Notes: generated by a model not told the origin, from the sequence alone. A stretch of 64,000 nucleotides of DNA from Ferrigenium kumadai (GCF_018324385.1 NZ_AP019536.1:1736001-1800000); one strand, 5' to 3'; positions 26,277-36,130 are shown, counted from the first letter of the stretch. Made by a program: numbers and translations.

Positions 26277-26903
26277 ATGAACAACCGGATACGCCAGATC
26301 GTCCAGCAGATCGCCGCGCTGGAGGATGAGCTGAACGCCGCCGTCGAGGAACACGAGCAGCGCCTGCGCTACCAGCTGGAGGGAAAGCGCGTGGTGTTTG
26401 AGCAGGCCGTCCGGGAAGCGCACCAGCGTGTGAAGCTGGGCCTGTTCCGCTGGTTCCTCACCGTCCGTCCGCAGAACTACCTCACCATGCCCGTGATCTA
26501 CGGCGCCGCCGTCCCACTGGCGCTGTTCGACTTGTGCATCAGCCTGTATCAACTGATCTGCTTTCCCGTCTACCGCATCGCCAGGGTGAAGCGCGTCGAC
26601 TACATCGTGTACGACCACCAGCACCTGGCCTACCTGAACGCCATCGAGAAGGCGCATTGCCTGTATTGCTCGTATGCGGTCGGCCTGCTGGCCTATGCGG
26701 GAGAGATCATCGCGCGCACCGAGCAGTATTTCTGCCCGATCAAACATGCGCGCAAGGTGCTCGCCGCGCATAATCGCTATGACCGTTTCCTCGAATACGG
26801 CGAGGCGGATGACTTCCACGGCAAACTGGAAGCGTTCCGCGCCGAACTCGCCAAAGAAAAAGCCGCAGCGGCCTCACGGCCCGAAATAAAGGAACACCCA
26901 TGA
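26277..26903 (+). CDS. Unknown membrane protein coupled to nrdJ
   Basis: A protein of 208 residues that I do not recognise. An N-terminal coiled coil (about 5-65, rich in Glu, Gln and Arg) is followed by a hydrophobic stretch (about 75-105) that could form one or two membrane helices. A conserved-looking cysteine segment, [11 protein letters not shown], follows, with a third Cys in [12 protein letters not shown]. The tail is charged. The ribosome site AAGGGG precedes the ATG. Its stop overlaps the nrdJ start by four bases, so the two are co-translated. A CxxC plus Cys near a membrane helix suggests metal or redox binding, but that is inference. Confidence 0.8.
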   Translation: MNNRIRQIVQQIAALEDELNAAVEEHEQRLRYQLEGKRVVFEQAVREAHQRVKLGLFRWFLTVRPQNYLTMPVIYGAAVPLALFDLCISLYQLICFPVYRIARVKRVDYIVYDHQHLAYLNAIEKAHCLYCSYAVGLLAYAGEIIARTEQYFCPIKHARKVLAAHNRYDRFLEYGEADDFHGKLEAFRAELAKEKAAAASRPEIKEHP

Positions 26904-29722
26904 CACAGGAAATCAGTACCGAAGTATTGCTGGAAAAATATGCCGAGCCGGGCGAGACCTCGGTCGAGGACGTGCGCCGCCGCGTGGCGCGCGGGCTGGC
27001 TCAAGCCGAGAAACCGGAGCAGCGCGCGAAGTGGGAGGAAGAGTTCTTCCTCGCGCAGCAGAACGGCTTCGTGCCCGCCGGGCGCATCAACTCCGCCGCG
27101 GGGCTGGACAGCCAGGCGACGCTGATCAACTGCTTCGTGCAGCCGGTGGGCGATGCCATCTCCGGCACCATCGACGGCAAGCCCGGCATCTACGACGCCT
27201 TGCAGCAGGCCGCCGAGACCATGCGGCGCGGCGGCGGCGTGGGTTACGACTTCTCCGCGATCCGCCCCGAGGGCGCACAGGTGAAAGGCACCAACTCGCG
27301 CGCCAGCGGCCCGATCTCCTACATGCGCGTGTTCGACCGCTCCTGCGAAACGGTGGAATCGGCCGGCGCGCGGCGCGGCGCCCAGATGGGCGTGCTGCGC
27401 TGCGACCATCCCGACATCGAAAAATTCATCCACGCCAAGGACCAGGGCGACCTGCGAAACTTCAACATCTCCGTCGGCGTCACCGACGCGCTCATGCACG
27501 CAGTGGAAAACGACCTGCCGTTCGAACTGGTGCACAGCGCGACGCCTTCCCTCGCGCTCATCGAACAGGGTGCTGTGCAGCGCGCCGACGGCAATTGGGT
27601 ATACCGCAGCATGCGCGCCGCCGACCTGTGGAAGCAGATCATGGAGAGCACCTACGATCACGCCGAGCCGGGGGTGCTGTTCATCGACCTGATGAACAGC
27701 GACAACAACCTGTCGTATTGTGAGGCGATCGAGGCAACCAACCCCTGCGCGGAACAACCGCTGCCCGCCTACGGCTGCTGCTGCCTCGGCTCCATCGACC
27801 TGACTCGCATGGTGAAGAATCCGTTCACGAACCATGCGGGCTTCGATTACGAGCCGTTCAAGCAACTGGTGCGCATCTGCGTGCGCATGCTCGACAACGT
27901 GCTGGAAGTCAGCGCCTGGCCGCTGCCGGAACAGCAGCAGGAAGCGCAGGACAAGCGGCGCATCGGGCTGGGCTTTACCGGGCTGGGCGATGCGCTGGCG
28001 ATGCTGGGCCTACGCTACGACACCGACGAGGCACGCGCCTTCGCCGCCGATATCACGCGCATCATGCGCGACGAGGCTTATCTCGCCTCGATAGAACTGG
28101 CGAAAGAACGCGGCGCATTCCCACTGCTGGATGCGGAGCAATATCTCGCCGCGCCGCGCTTCGCCTCGCGCCTGCCGGATGAGATCAAGGCATCGATACG
28201 AAAGCATGGCATACGCAACAGCCACCTGCTGTCCATCGCGCCCACGGGCACCATCTCGCTCGCCTTCGCCGACAATGCCTCGAACGGCATCGAGCCGCCG
28301 TTCTCGTGGTTCTACACGCGCAAGAAGCGCATGCTGGACGGCAGCACCAAGGACTACCAGGTCGAGGATCATGCCTGGCGCTTGTACAAAGAGACAGGGG
28401 GCGACGTGAACCTGCTGCCACCCGCCTTCGTCACGGCACTGGAGATCTCCGCCATCGACCACATGAGGATGGTCGCCGCCGTCGCGCCCTTCATCGACAC
28501 CTCGATCAGCAAGACGGTCAACGTGCCCGCCGACTATCCCTACGAGGATTTCAAGGACCTTTACACCGAGGCGTGGAAGGCCGGATTGAAGGGCCTCGCG
28601 ACCTACCGCCCTAACGCCGTGCTGGGCGCAGTGCTGTCGGTCTCGCCCGCCGCTAAGGAGGAACAGCCGCAGGACCTGATGTTCGACCAGGACCGGCGCA
28701 TCGTACTCGAAGCCGCGCCCAAGCCCGCCCTCGCCTCGCTGCGCTGGCCGGGCCGTCCCGACCTGACCGGCGGCAGCGAGGGCTGGGTGTCGCAGGTGGT
28801 CAAGCATCCGCTCGGACGCTTCGTGGTGTTCATCTCCCACACCACCAACGGCCACAACCATCCGTTCGAAGTGTGGGTGAACGGCTCGGAGCAGCCGCGC
28901 GGCCTCGGCGCGCTGGCGAAGTCGCTGTCGATGGACATGCGCGCGCGCGACCCCGTGTGGCTGCGCATGAAGCTGGAGATGCTGATGAAGACCGCAGGCG
29001 ACGACGCCTTCGACATGCCGATGCCGCCGGACGGCGAGGTGAAGCGCATGCCCAGCCTGGTCGCCGCGTTCGCGCACCTGCTGAAATACCGCATCGAACA
29101 GCTCGGCGCGCTGGAGATCACTGATGGCGCGACCACGCCGGTGATGGATGCGCTGTTCGCGAAGAAGGAACCGAAGACCGGCACCGACGGCACCATGAGC
29201 TGGACGGTGGACATCGCCAACGCCGGCACCGGCGACGACTTCGTGCTGGGCCTCAAGGAACTGGTGCTGCCCGACGGCCAGCGCCGCCCCTACTCGATGT
29301 GGCTCTCCGGCGTGTACCCGCGCGCCCTCGACGGGCTGTGCAAGGTGTTGAGCCTGGACATGCGCGTGATCGACCCGGCGTGGATCGGCATGAAGCTGCG
29401 CAAGCTGCTCAACTTCGGCGAACCGCTGGGCGACTTCATGGCACGCGTGCCGGGCGGCAGCAAGATGGAGAGCTACCCCTCCACCGTCTCCTACGTCGCG
29501 AAGCTCATCATCCACCGCTACGCGATGCTCGGCATCCTCGACGAACACGGCTATCCGGTGCAGCAGATGGGCGTGCTGGAGATCCCCGAGGGGCAGATCA
29601 AACCCACGGGCATCAAGCCGTTGACCGGCAAGGTGTGCAAGGAGTGCGGCAACGCCACGCTGATCAGGAAGGACGGCTGCGAGTTCTGTACCAGTTGCGG
29701 GGCAATAGGAGCGTGCGGCTGA
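26900..29722 (+). CDS. nrdJ: Adenosylcobalamin-dependent class II ribonucleotide reductase
   Basis: A protein of 940 residues. The barrel domain (about 1-590) has [13 protein letters not shown], the catalytic [15 protein letters not shown] loop and [15 protein letters not shown]. There is no ATP-cone at the N-terminus, so overall activity regulation by dATP is unlikely. Residues about 610-900 contain two related copies of a TSCPD-like unit, and the end has a zinc-ribbon-like CKECGN...CEFCTSCG. It reduces ribonucleotides to deoxyribonucleotides with B12 and needs no oxygen. Its ATG overlaps the upstream membrane-protein gene. Confidence 0.95.
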   Translation: MTQEISTEVLLEKYAEPGETSVEDVRRRVARGLAQAEKPEQRAKWEEEFFLAQQNGFVPAGRINSAAGLDSQATLINCFVQPVGDAISGTIDGKPGIYDALQQAAETMRRGGGVGYDFSAIRPEGAQVKGTNSRASGPISYMRVFDRSCETVESAGARRGAQMGVLRCDHPDIEKFIHAKDQGDLRNFNISVGVTDALMHAVENDLPFELVHSATPSLALIEQGAVQRADGNWVYRSMRAADLWKQIMESTYDHAEPGVLFIDLMNSDNNLSYCEAIEATNPCAEQPLPAYGCCCLGSIDLTRMVKNPFTNHAGFDYEPFKQLVRICVRMLDNVLEVSAWPLPEQQQEAQDKRRIGLGFTGLGDALAMLGLRYDTDEARAFAADITRIMRDEAYLASIELAKERGAFPLLDAEQYLAAPRFASRLPDEIKASIRKHGIRNSHLLSIAPTGTISLAFADNASNGIEPPFSWFYTRKKRMLDGSTKDYQVEDHAWRLYKETGGDVNLLPPAFVTALEISAIDHMRMVAAVAPFIDTSISKTVNVPADYPYEDFKDLYTEAWKAGLKGLATYRPNAVLGAVLSVSPAAKEEQPQDLMFDQDRRIVLEAAPKPALASLRWPGRPDLTGGSEGWVSQVVKHPLGRFVVFISHTTNGHNHPFEVWVNGSEQPRGLGALAKSLSMDMRARDPVWLRMKLEMLMKTAGDDAFDMPMPPDGEVKRMPSLVAAFAHLLKYRIEQLGALEITDGATTPVMDALFAKKEPKTGTDGTMSWTVDIANAGTGDDFVLGLKELVLPDGQRRPYSMWLSGVYPRALDGLCKVLSLDMRVIDPAWIGMKLRKLLNFGEPLGDFMARVPGGSKMESYPSTVSYVAKLIIHRYAMLGILDEHGYPVQQMGVLEIPEGQIKPTGIKPLTGKVCKECGNATLIRKDGCEFCTSCGAIGACG

Positions 29723-29775
29723 CGGGGACATAACCGCACGACCTGCGCCGAACATAAAACAGGGAGGAGAGGCGC

Positions 29776-30858
29776 ATGAAACCGGTTCAAACGATATGTT
29801 GTTCAGCCGTCGTCGCGGCTGTGTTGCTGCTTAGCGCGTCCGGCGCACATGCCGGGAAGGAAGGTATCCCTTCCGGATGCGGCGAGAAGGAGAACGGTAC
29901 ACACATCCTGTGGGAAAACGACCTATTCACGTCCAAACTGCTGGGCCGCTCGGACAAGTGGTATACGAACGGTATCAAGCTGGCCTCCAGCTACAAGCCG
30001 AACTGCATCCCGGGCTGGGTGCCGGACCAGTTGCACGACACGTTGTCGTCCGTGATGAACGACCAGGAATATGACCTCGTGTTCGGGTTCGCCGTCGGAC
30101 AGCTGATGTTCACACCGAAAAACCTGACCACGCCCCTGCCGCAGCCCATGGACCGCTTCTGGGGCGGCTTGCTGTACACCGGCATGCTGGTGCAACGGCA
30201 ACCCAAAGGTCACCGGGATGAACTGGAAACGCTGGAAGTCGATTACGGCGTGACCGGCCCCTTGTCCGGTGCGGAACAGTTGCAGAAGCTGATCCACTCA
30301 CTGAGCAAATCTACCTCGCCCCAAGGCTGGAACAACCAGATCAGGACCGAACCGGCTATCCAGATCACTTACTCGCGCACGGTCCACACGCCACAGCACC
30401 GGATCTCCGGCTCGCCGCTATCCGTCGATTTTGCCTGGCACTACGGCGCAGTGGGGGGCACGTTGTTCGATTACGTCAACGGCGGACTGACCGCGCGGCT
30501 CGGCACCAAATTGACGGATATCACGCCGGGCACCATCGAGAATCCGGCGATAGGCCAGTTCAGCAAGATCGACAGTGCCGCCTACCTGCTGGCGCGACTG
30601 GACATGAAAGGCATCGTTCACAACACCTTCATCGACGGCAGTATGCTGCGCACAGCGCCCCACGTTTCCTACGTGAGCAGCAAACAGATCGTGCCCCAAC
30701 TCACCTTCGGGATGGTGCTGGAATGGCAGGGCAAGGGGGAAGGCGAAGGCAGGCGTGTGAGCATATTGTTCCATCGCCGCGGCTCGGAATTCAGGTCGCC
30801 CGCCGGACCGGCGCCGATATTCAACTTCGGCACCATAGCCTACGAGTGGGATATGTAA
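29776..30858 (+). CDS. LpxR-family outer membrane lipid A deacylase
   Basis: A protein of 360 residues with a Sec signal (about 1-26, ending SASGAHA). It then has the DUF2219/LpxR pattern HILWENDLFTSKLLGRSDKWYTNGI, given here only in part: the N-D pair (ENDLF) and the DxxYTNGI region are the family hallmarks. It should form a 12-stranded outer membrane beta-barrel that removes the 3'-acyloxyacyl chain of lipid A. The C-terminus YEWDM ends in a hydrophobic residue, not the usual aromatic. AGGGAGGAG precedes the ATG. Confidence 0.85.
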   Translation: MKPVQTICCSAVVAAVLLLSASGAHAGKEGIPSGCGEKENGTHILWENDLFTSKLLGRSDKWYTNGIKLASSYKPNCIPGWVPDQLHDTLSSVMNDQEYDLVFGFAVGQLMFTPKNLTTPLPQPMDRFWGGLLYTGMLVQRQPKGHRDELETLEVDYGVTGPLSGAEQLQKLIHSLSKSTSPQGWNNQIRTEPAIQITYSRTVHTPQHRISGSPLSVDFAWHYGAVGGTLFDYVNGGLTARLGTKLTDITPGTIENPAIGQFSKIDSAAYLLARLDMKGIVHNTFIDGSMLRTAPHVSYVSSKQIVPQLTFGMVLEWQGKGEGEGRRVSILFHRRGSEFRSPAGPAPIFNFGTIAYEWDM

Positions 30859-30896
30859 CGCTAGGCTGTAGTCGTTTCGCTCAGTGTAACCAGCCG
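30859..30896. repeat. 38-bp repeat, copy 1 (after lpxR-like gene)
   Basis: It begins at the base after the lpxR-like stop. It matches 32954-32991 at 34 of 38 positions, counted by eye. On the minus strand it reads RLVTLSETTTA and then a stop, nearly the same as the true end of the REC-PAS protein at 32956. It is therefore either a stranded gene end or a shared short element. Confidence 0.7.
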
Positions 30897-31016
30897 TGGC
30901 GCGGCCTCAAAAAACATCAGGAGACATAAGGCATAATCCGGGCGACTGGAATCTTCATCACTCGCACCCACCCGTCATATGGAACAGTAGGCTGCCAAAA
31001 TAAATGTGATAACAAC

Positions 31017-32930
31017 ATGGATAAACACATAGCCATACAAGCCGCCCTGCTCCGGCAGATGTTGGCTTCAAGCAAGATTACGATCATCACCAGCACGCTG
31101 CTCGCTGCGATCCTTGCCTATATACAACACGAAGTGATCGCTTCGACAGCGGTCCTTGTCTGGCTGATCCTGATCGTGTTGGTCGCGATCCTCCGCGCGG
31201 CCCTTGCCGATGCTTATCTGCGTTCCCCGCCAACCGAGCAATCATCGTTACGGGCCCGACTGACCACGTTCCGTATCGGCGTTCTTGCCATTGGTGTGAT
31301 GTGGGGTTCGGCGGGGATTGTGATGTTCCCGCCCCATGATCCGCCGCACCAGATGTTTCTGATTTTTATGCTGGCGGGCTTGACTGCTGGTGGCGTGGTT
31401 TCATATTCGGCCGATCTTTTCAGCGGCATCTGCTTTGCCGTAGCCGCCCTCACGCCAGCCGTAGTCCGCCTGTTTATTGCTGAAGAAAATCTGTCTATTG
31501 CGATGGGCATGGCGGGAACGTTGTACCTCGGTTTCATGCTCATGAGCATCCGGCACATCAACAGGAACATTCGAGAGAACATCGTATTGCACCTCGAGGC
31601 TTCCGAGCGCGAGGAAACGGTGCGCATCAGCGAGGAACGCTACCGGCTGTTGCTGAAACATTCGCCCGTGGGCATCATCCATTACGACACCAACCTCGTC
31701 ATCACTTATTGCAACGATCGCTTCGCCAGTATCATGCACAACTCGGCTGAGCGCCTGATCGGACTGGACATGAAGTCACTCAGGGACCAGTCGGTCATGC
31801 CTGCCTTGAAAAAAGCGCTGGAAGGGGAAATAGGCTACTACGAGGGCCATTACACGGCCACGCTCAGCGATACCGATGGATGGTTTGCCATGACCTGCGC
31901 CACCTCACGCGATGCCGCAGGGCAGATCGCCGGAGGCGTGGCCATCCTCCAGGATGTCACCGAGCGCAAACACGCCGAAACGGCGCTGCACGAATCGCAC
32001 CAAAAAATGTATTCGCTTCTCAACTCGATGGCGGAGGGGGCTTATGGCCTCGATTTGAACGGCAATTGCACGTTCGTGAACCGGTCGTTCATGCGCATTC
32101 TGGGGTATGAACATGAGGACGAAGTCATCGGCAAGCATATACATGCACTCATTCATCATGCGCATCCCGACGGCAGTCCTTATCCGGCCTCGGAATGCAA
32201 GATGCACAACGCATATCGCAGCAGGGAAATCCATGTCCTGAGCGAGGTGTTCTGGCACAAAAACGGCAGCGCCATACCCATAGAGTACTGGTCACGGCCC
32301 ATCATCGTGGATGGCATTGTGCAGGGGGCGATCGCCACCTTCCTCGACCTCACCGAGCGCAACCTGGCCGAAGCCCAGATACGCAACCTCGCCTTCTATG
32401 ACACATTGACGCAACTCCCCAATCGCCGCCTGCTGAATGACCGCATGGGTCAGGCGCTTGCGGCCAGCAAGCGCAGCGGACGCTATGGCGCGCTGATGCT
32501 GCTGGATCTGGACAATTTCAAGCCGCTCAATGACACCTTTGGCCACGATGTGGGCGATCTGCTCCTGATCGAGGTCGCACGCCGCATCAGCGGCTGCATA
32601 CGCGAAACCGACACGGTAGCGCGTTTCGGCGGCGATGAGTATGTCGTGGTGCTCAGTGAACTGGATATCGACAAAGTCGAGTCCACAAGAAACGCGGACA
32701 TCGTCGCCGAGAAGATCCGTGCCTCTCTGGCAGAACCATACCTGCTGACGGTCCGGCAAAACGGCAGTGCGGGGAGCACGGTCGAATATCATTGCACTGC
32801 CAGCATCGGTGTGGTGCTGTTCAACTACCACGCAAGCCGGGAAGAGATACTCAAGCAGGCGGATATTGCGATGTACCGGGCAAAAGCGTCCGGACGCAAT
32901 AGAGTCTCTTTTGATGACCAAAGCACCTGA
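31017..32930 (+). CDS. Membrane PAS-GGDEF diguanylate cyclase
   Basis: A protein of 637 residues. About six N-terminal membrane helices (about 15-180) form a MASE-like integral sensor. Two PAS domains follow (about 200-320 and 330-450), and then a GGDEF domain (about 460-630). The active-site motif is GGDEY rather than GGDEF, preceded by the inhibitory RETD site. The upstream half-site LTQLPNRRLL is intact. The Phe-to-Tyr change is conservative, so activity is likely but unproven. No clear ribosome site precedes ATG 31017. The gene is flanked by two 38-bp repeats. Confidence 0.88.
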   Translation: MDKHIAIQAALLRQMLASSKITIITSTLLAAILAYIQHEVIASTAVLVWLILIVLVAILRAALADAYLRSPPTEQSSLRARLTTFRIGVLAIGVMWGSAGIVMFPPHDPPHQMFLIFMLAGLTAGGVVSYSADLFSGICFAVAALTPAVVRLFIAEENLSIAMGMAGTLYLGFMLMSIRHINRNIRENIVLHLEASEREETVRISEERYRLLLKHSPVGIIHYDTNLVITYCNDRFASIMHNSAERLIGLDMKSLRDQSVMPALKKALEGEIGYYEGHYTATLSDTDGWFAMTCATSRDAAGQIAGGVAILQDVTERKHAETALHESHQKMYSLLNSMAEGAYGLDLNGNCTFVNRSFMRILGYEHEDEVIGKHIHALIHHAHPDGSPYPASECKMHNAYRSREIHVLSEVFWHKNGSAIPIEYWSRPIIVDGIVQGAIATFLDLTERNLAEAQIRNLAFYDTLTQLPNRRLLNDRMGQALAASKRSGRYGALMLLDLDNFKPLNDTFGHDVGDLLLIEVARRISGCIRETDTVARFGGDEYVVVLSELDIDKVESTRNADIVAEKIRASLAEPYLLTVRQNGSAGSTVEYHCTASIGVVLFNYHASREEILKQADIAMYRAKASGRNRVSFDDQST

Positions 32931-32953
32931 CCAGCGGCGTTGGATCGATATGG

Positions 32954-32991
32954 CGCTAGGCTGGTATCGTTTCGCTCAGCGTAACCAGCCG
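32954..32991. repeat. 38-bp repeat, copy 2 (end of REC-PAS gene)
   Basis: It matches 30859-30896 at 34 of 38 positions. It overlaps the last 11 codons and stop of the leftward REC-PAS gene. Within it, GGCTGGT (32959-32965) and ACCAGCC (32984-32990) are perfect seven-base inverted arms, which could form a hairpin at the convergent gene junction. Confidence 0.7.
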
Positions 32992-33657
32992 CAAGATGAT
33001 ATTGCCATCAGGGTCCCTGATGGCGGTCTGTCTGGCCGCCAGTGAAGGGTGGACGTGCAGTTGAAAGCCATCCAGCTCCTTTCCCGCCGTGAGCAATTCC
33101 CTCTCCGTCTGTCCAAGCAGCTGTGTCAGATCGAACTGCATCGCGCCCATCGAGGGGATATCCAATAACGTGAGGGCCTGGGGCGACGAGGCGAGGATGC
33201 GCCAGTCGGGATCGGTGATCACCACTGCACCGGGCAATTGCGGGACGATGCCGCTTCTGCCGTATTTCACCATCATCAGGCTGGACCTCACCCTTGCCAG
33301 CAGCTCCCTCTTGTTGAACGGCTTGCTGATGAAATCGGTGGCGCCGGCCTCGATGCCCATGATGCGTTCCTCGGACTGCGACAGCGCGGTCACCATGATC
33401 ACCGGCAACGTAGCGAATTCCAGGTCTTCGCGGACTCTTCGGCATACATCGTAGCCCGTCATGCCGGGCATGCGCACGTCCAGCAGCATGGCATCGGGCC
33501 TTTCGCGGCGCAACACTTCCAATGCCTCGGGACCGCTGAATGCCTCGAGCACACGGTAGCCGGCAGCGCCCAGGATGAGTCGCAGCAGCTTCACGTTGGG
33601 TGCCGCATCGTCCACCACCAGGATGGCCGCGCCTGCGGGAAAATCCTTGTCAGGCAT
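32956..33657 (-). CDS. Response regulator with receiver and PAS-like domain
   Basis: A protein of 233 residues. The receiver (about 10-130) has VVDDAAPN, the phosphoacceptor Asp in AMLLDVRMPGMTG, Thr in MVTAL and Lys in ISKPFNK. The C-terminal part (about 140-230) looks like a degenerate PAS domain (VVITDPDWRILASSPQAL). There is no DNA-binding domain. AGGAAAG precedes the ATG, which overlaps the upstream receiver gene by eight bases. It is the last gene of the GH15/globin-kinase operon. Confidence 0.87.
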   Translation of the reverse strand: MPDKDFPAGAAILVVDDAAPNVKLLRLILGAAGYRVLEAFSGPEALEVLRRERPDAMLLDVRMPGMTGYDVCRRVREDLEFATLPVIMVTALSQSEERIMGIEAGATDFISKPFNKRELLARVRSSLMMVKYGRSGIVPQLPGAVVITDPDWRILASSPQALTLLDIPSMGAMQFDLTQLLGQTERELLTAGKELDGFQLHVHPSLAARQTAIRDPDGNIILRLVTLSETIPA

Positions 33658-34051
33658 GTGTCACTTTCCTGCCTTCGTTGATGAAACGCTTGACCACTTC
33701 CGGCAGGTGCCGGGTATCCACGGGCTTGCTCAAATATCCGTCGAAGCCCGCAGCGAGGAAGCGCTGTTCGTCATCTTTCATCGCCTGCGCGGTGATCGCC
33801 ACCGCCGGCACGTCGTCGTAGGTGCTGTCGGCCCTCACCGCATCGATCACGTCCAGCCCGCTGCCCTCGCCGAGCCGGATGTCGAGCAGCAGCAGGTCCG
33901 GTTTCTCGCGCCGGAGTTGCTCCATCGCCTCGGCGGCGCTGGCCGCTTCGAGGATGCGGTAGTGGCACTTATCGCCCAGCACCACACGCACCAGCTTGCG
34001 GTTGGCGGCATCGTCCTCGACCAGCAGGATGGTTTTTACCGGTTGTTCCAT
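33650..34051 (-). CDS. Single-domain response regulator
   Basis: A receiver-only protein of about 133 residues. VEDDAANR gives the acidic pocket, LLLLDIRLGEGSG the phosphoacceptor Asp, AITAQAM the Thr and YLSKPVD the Lys. ATG at 34051 is chosen because AAGGG lies seven bases upstream; ATG at 34069 would overlap the upstream gene and is the alternative. Such CheY-like proteins relay phosphate or act by binding partners. It is likely phosphorylated by the globin-coupled kinase of the same operon. Confidence 0.88.
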   Translation of the reverse strand: MEQPVKTILLVEDDAANRKLVRVVLGDKCHYRILEAASAAEAMEQLRREKPDLLLLDIRLGEGSGLDVIDAVRADSTYDDVPAVAITAQAMKDDEQRFLAAGFDGYLSKPVDTRHLPEVVKRFINEGRKVTHA

Positions 34052-34061
34052 TGTCGCGCCC

Positions 34062-34850
34062 TTATTCATCGGATGAAATTCCCGCCCTTTTCAACAGCAT
34101 CGTGATCGCTGCCAGCAGGCGTTCTTCGATCATTTCGTTCTCGCGCAACAGCACGAATTCGATCCTCCCTTCCCCGGGCGCCTGTTCCTCGGTGGCGGCG
34201 AATACCCTGGTGGTCAAGGCCAGCACGGGGATATGGGCGGTCTCGGGTGCCGCCTTTAGCACTTCCAGCAAACCGAAGAAGTCCATCCCGCCTGCCATCA
34301 GGTTGATCACCACCAGATCGGGTTGCGCGCATTTCGCCAGGTTGGCGGCTTCCTCTGGGCCCAGCGCCTGGATCACTTCATAGTTCTCTTGTGCCAGTAT
34401 CATCGCCAGCAGGCTCAGTTCATCCGGGTCGGTGTGCACCACCATCACCTTGTGGGAAACGCCACGAGGAATGCTGCGCCGCAGGGCATGCAGCAGTTCC
34501 GTGCGGTCCACCGGCTTGACCAGGTAATCCGACGCGCCGAGGCGGAAGCCCAGTACCTGGCGGTCCAGCACCGAAACGATCACCACGGGAATACTGCGTG
34601 TGCGCGGCATGGCCTTCAGTTCGCTCAGTACCTGCCAGCCGTCCATGTCGGGCAGCAACAGGTCCAGCGTGATAGCCATGGGCTGGTATTGCGCAGCGAG
34701 CAACAGGGCCTCGGCGCCGCTTTGCGCGATCAACACCTGATAGCCCGCCTTGACGAGATAAAGGGACATCAGTTTCGCCGCCTGCGGGTTGTCCTCCACC
34801 ACCAGGATGGTGTTACTGTTTCCGGTTCCCATATCGTCATTCGAGGCCAT
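34062..34850 (-). CDS. Dual-receiver response regulator, second receiver degenerate
   Basis: A protein of 262 residues. The first receiver (about 14-128) is complete: VVEDNP, ITLDLLLPDMDG, VIVSVLD and YLVKPVDR. The second (about 132-255) has Asn in place of the phosphoacceptor Asp (VVINLMAGGMDF) and no recognisable switch Lys, so it probably cannot be phosphorylated. AGAGGA precedes the ATG. It lies 10 bp after the kinase gene. No output domain is present. Confidence 0.87.
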   Translation of the reverse strand: MASNDDMGTGNSNTILVVEDNPQAAKLMSLYLVKAGYQVLIAQSGAEALLLAAQYQPMAITLDLLLPDMDGWQVLSELKAMPRTRSIPVVIVSVLDRQVLGFRLGASDYLVKPVDRTELLHALRRSIPRGVSHKVMVVHTDPDELSLLAMILAQENYEVIQALGPEEAANLAKCAQPDLVVINLMAGGMDFFGLLEVLKAAPETAHIPVLALTTRVFAATEEQAPGEGRIEFVLLRENEMIEERLLAAITMLLKRAGISSDE

Positions 34851-34860
34851 GGCCTATCCT

Positions 34861-36126
34861 CTAATTTTTCCCGTTTTCGACGGGCCGCAACGGCAGTACG
34901 GCATGGAAAGTGCTGCCCTCGCCGAAGTTACTCTCCACCCAGATGCGCCCGTGGTGAGCTTCCAACAAACGCTTGGAAAGCACCAGCCCCAAGCCGGTTC
35001 CCTCGTGGCGACGCGCATGCGAAGCGTCCACCTGGCTGAACTCGACGAAGATGCGGTCCATGTCCTCCGAGCGGATGCCGATGCCGGTGTCGATGACCTT
35101 CAGGTGCAATTGCTGGTCTTCTATCGCGGCAGACACCGTCACCGTGCCTTTGTCGGTGAACTTCACGGCGTTGGACAACAAGTTGTACAACACCTGCTTG
35201 AAGCGGATCTGGTCCGCCGTGATCAGACCAAGGTCGGGCGGCAGCTCCGCTTGCAAACTGAGCCCCTTCTTCTCGGCCATGCCGCGCAAGGTGGTGATGG
35301 TCTCGCGCACCGTCTGCGCGATGGGGAAGGTCTCGTAGAACAGTTCCAACCGCCCTGCTTCGACCTTCGACAAGTCGAGCACGTCGTTGATCAGCCGCAG
35401 CAGCAGCTGGCCGCCTTCGTGGATGTCGCCGAGATACTCCATCTGGTCGGCGTTGATTGGGCCGGGTATCTGGTCCTGCAGCACCTCTGTGAAACCGATG
35501 ATGGCATTCAGCGGAGTGCGGAACTCGTGCGACATGTTGGCGAGGAACTGGCTCTTGGCGGCACTTGCCGCCTCGATCTTGAGGTTCAGCTCGCGCAACT
35601 TCTCCAGGGTCTCCGCGTAGTGGGTGTAATAGCTCTGGATGCCGATCTGCATGTCGAGGTTCATGACCTTGTCCAGCGCCAGGATGTGCTCGACCACTGC
35701 CTTTGCATCGCTCCGGTAGTGTTCCAGAATCATCGGATAGAGGATGCGGTGGTAGAGCTGGAAGGCTCCGATGAACCATTCCGGCTCCACATGGATGGCA
35801 TTGTGGATGTAGCCGATGCGCCAGCGGCGCTCGAAATAGCCGGCATCGTAAGGGCCCTGCACCGCCTGCATCAAATAGGCTTTCTGCGCCTCGCCCAGGC
35901 GGCGGATCATGGCCTCGTCCCTGAACACCTTGCGGGTCTCCTCGAAGGCAAGCAGGTGCGTGTAGAACTGCTCGGATATCTCGTCCAGTCGCGCACGGAA
36001 CAACTCTTGCAGGTCATGCAGCAACTCGGCATCCCGTTCGCTGAACTTGAGGAATTCCAGCCGCTGCTTGCGCGCGGCCTCGTCGAATACCGGCGAGATC
36101 ACCTCGCCATAAGGCTGCTCGGTCAT
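34861..36126 (-). CDS. Globin-coupled sensor histidine kinase
   Basis: A protein of 421 residues without membrane helices. The N-terminal protoglobin domain (about 20-170) has RRWRIGYIHNAIHVEPEWF, in which the His of GYIHNAI is the expected heme proximal ligand. A linker helix leads to HisKA with MSHEFRTPLNAIIGF near residue 200, then an ATPase with LLSNAVKFT, DTGIGI and GTGLGLVLSK. Oxygen or another heme ligand is the probable signal. ATG at 36126 lies 4 bp after the GH15 stop. Three receiver genes follow directly and are the obvious partners. Confidence 0.92.
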   Translation of the reverse strand: MTEQPYGEVISPVFDEAARKQRLEFLKFSERDAELLHDLQELFRARLDEISEQFYTHLLAFEETRKVFRDEAMIRRLGEAQKAYLMQAVQGPYDAGYFERRWRIGYIHNAIHVEPEWFIGAFQLYHRILYPMILEHYRSDAKAVVEHILALDKVMNLDMQIGIQSYYTHYAETLEKLRELNLKIEAASAAKSQFLANMSHEFRTPLNAIIGFTEVLQDQIPGPINADQMEYLGDIHEGGQLLLRLINDVLDLSKVEAGRLELFYETFPIAQTVRETITTLRGMAEKKGLSLQAELPPDLGLITADQIRFKQVLYNLLSNAVKFTDKGTVTVSAAIEDQQLHLKVIDTGIGIRSEDMDRIFVEFSQVDASHARRHEGTGLGLVLSKRLLEAHHGRIWVESNFGEGSTFHAVLPLRPVENGKN

Positions 36127-36130
36127 CGCT

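Noticed and set aside
28010..29755. A 581-codon minus-strand frame opposite nrdJ
   Set aside because: It is antisense to conserved NrdJ sequence and low-complexity (His/Val/Arg-rich).
35361..35380. CTTCGACAAGTCGAGC, similar to the mfd palindrome core
   Set aside because: It is normal kinase coding sequence (DLSKVEAG region) and lacks the second arm.
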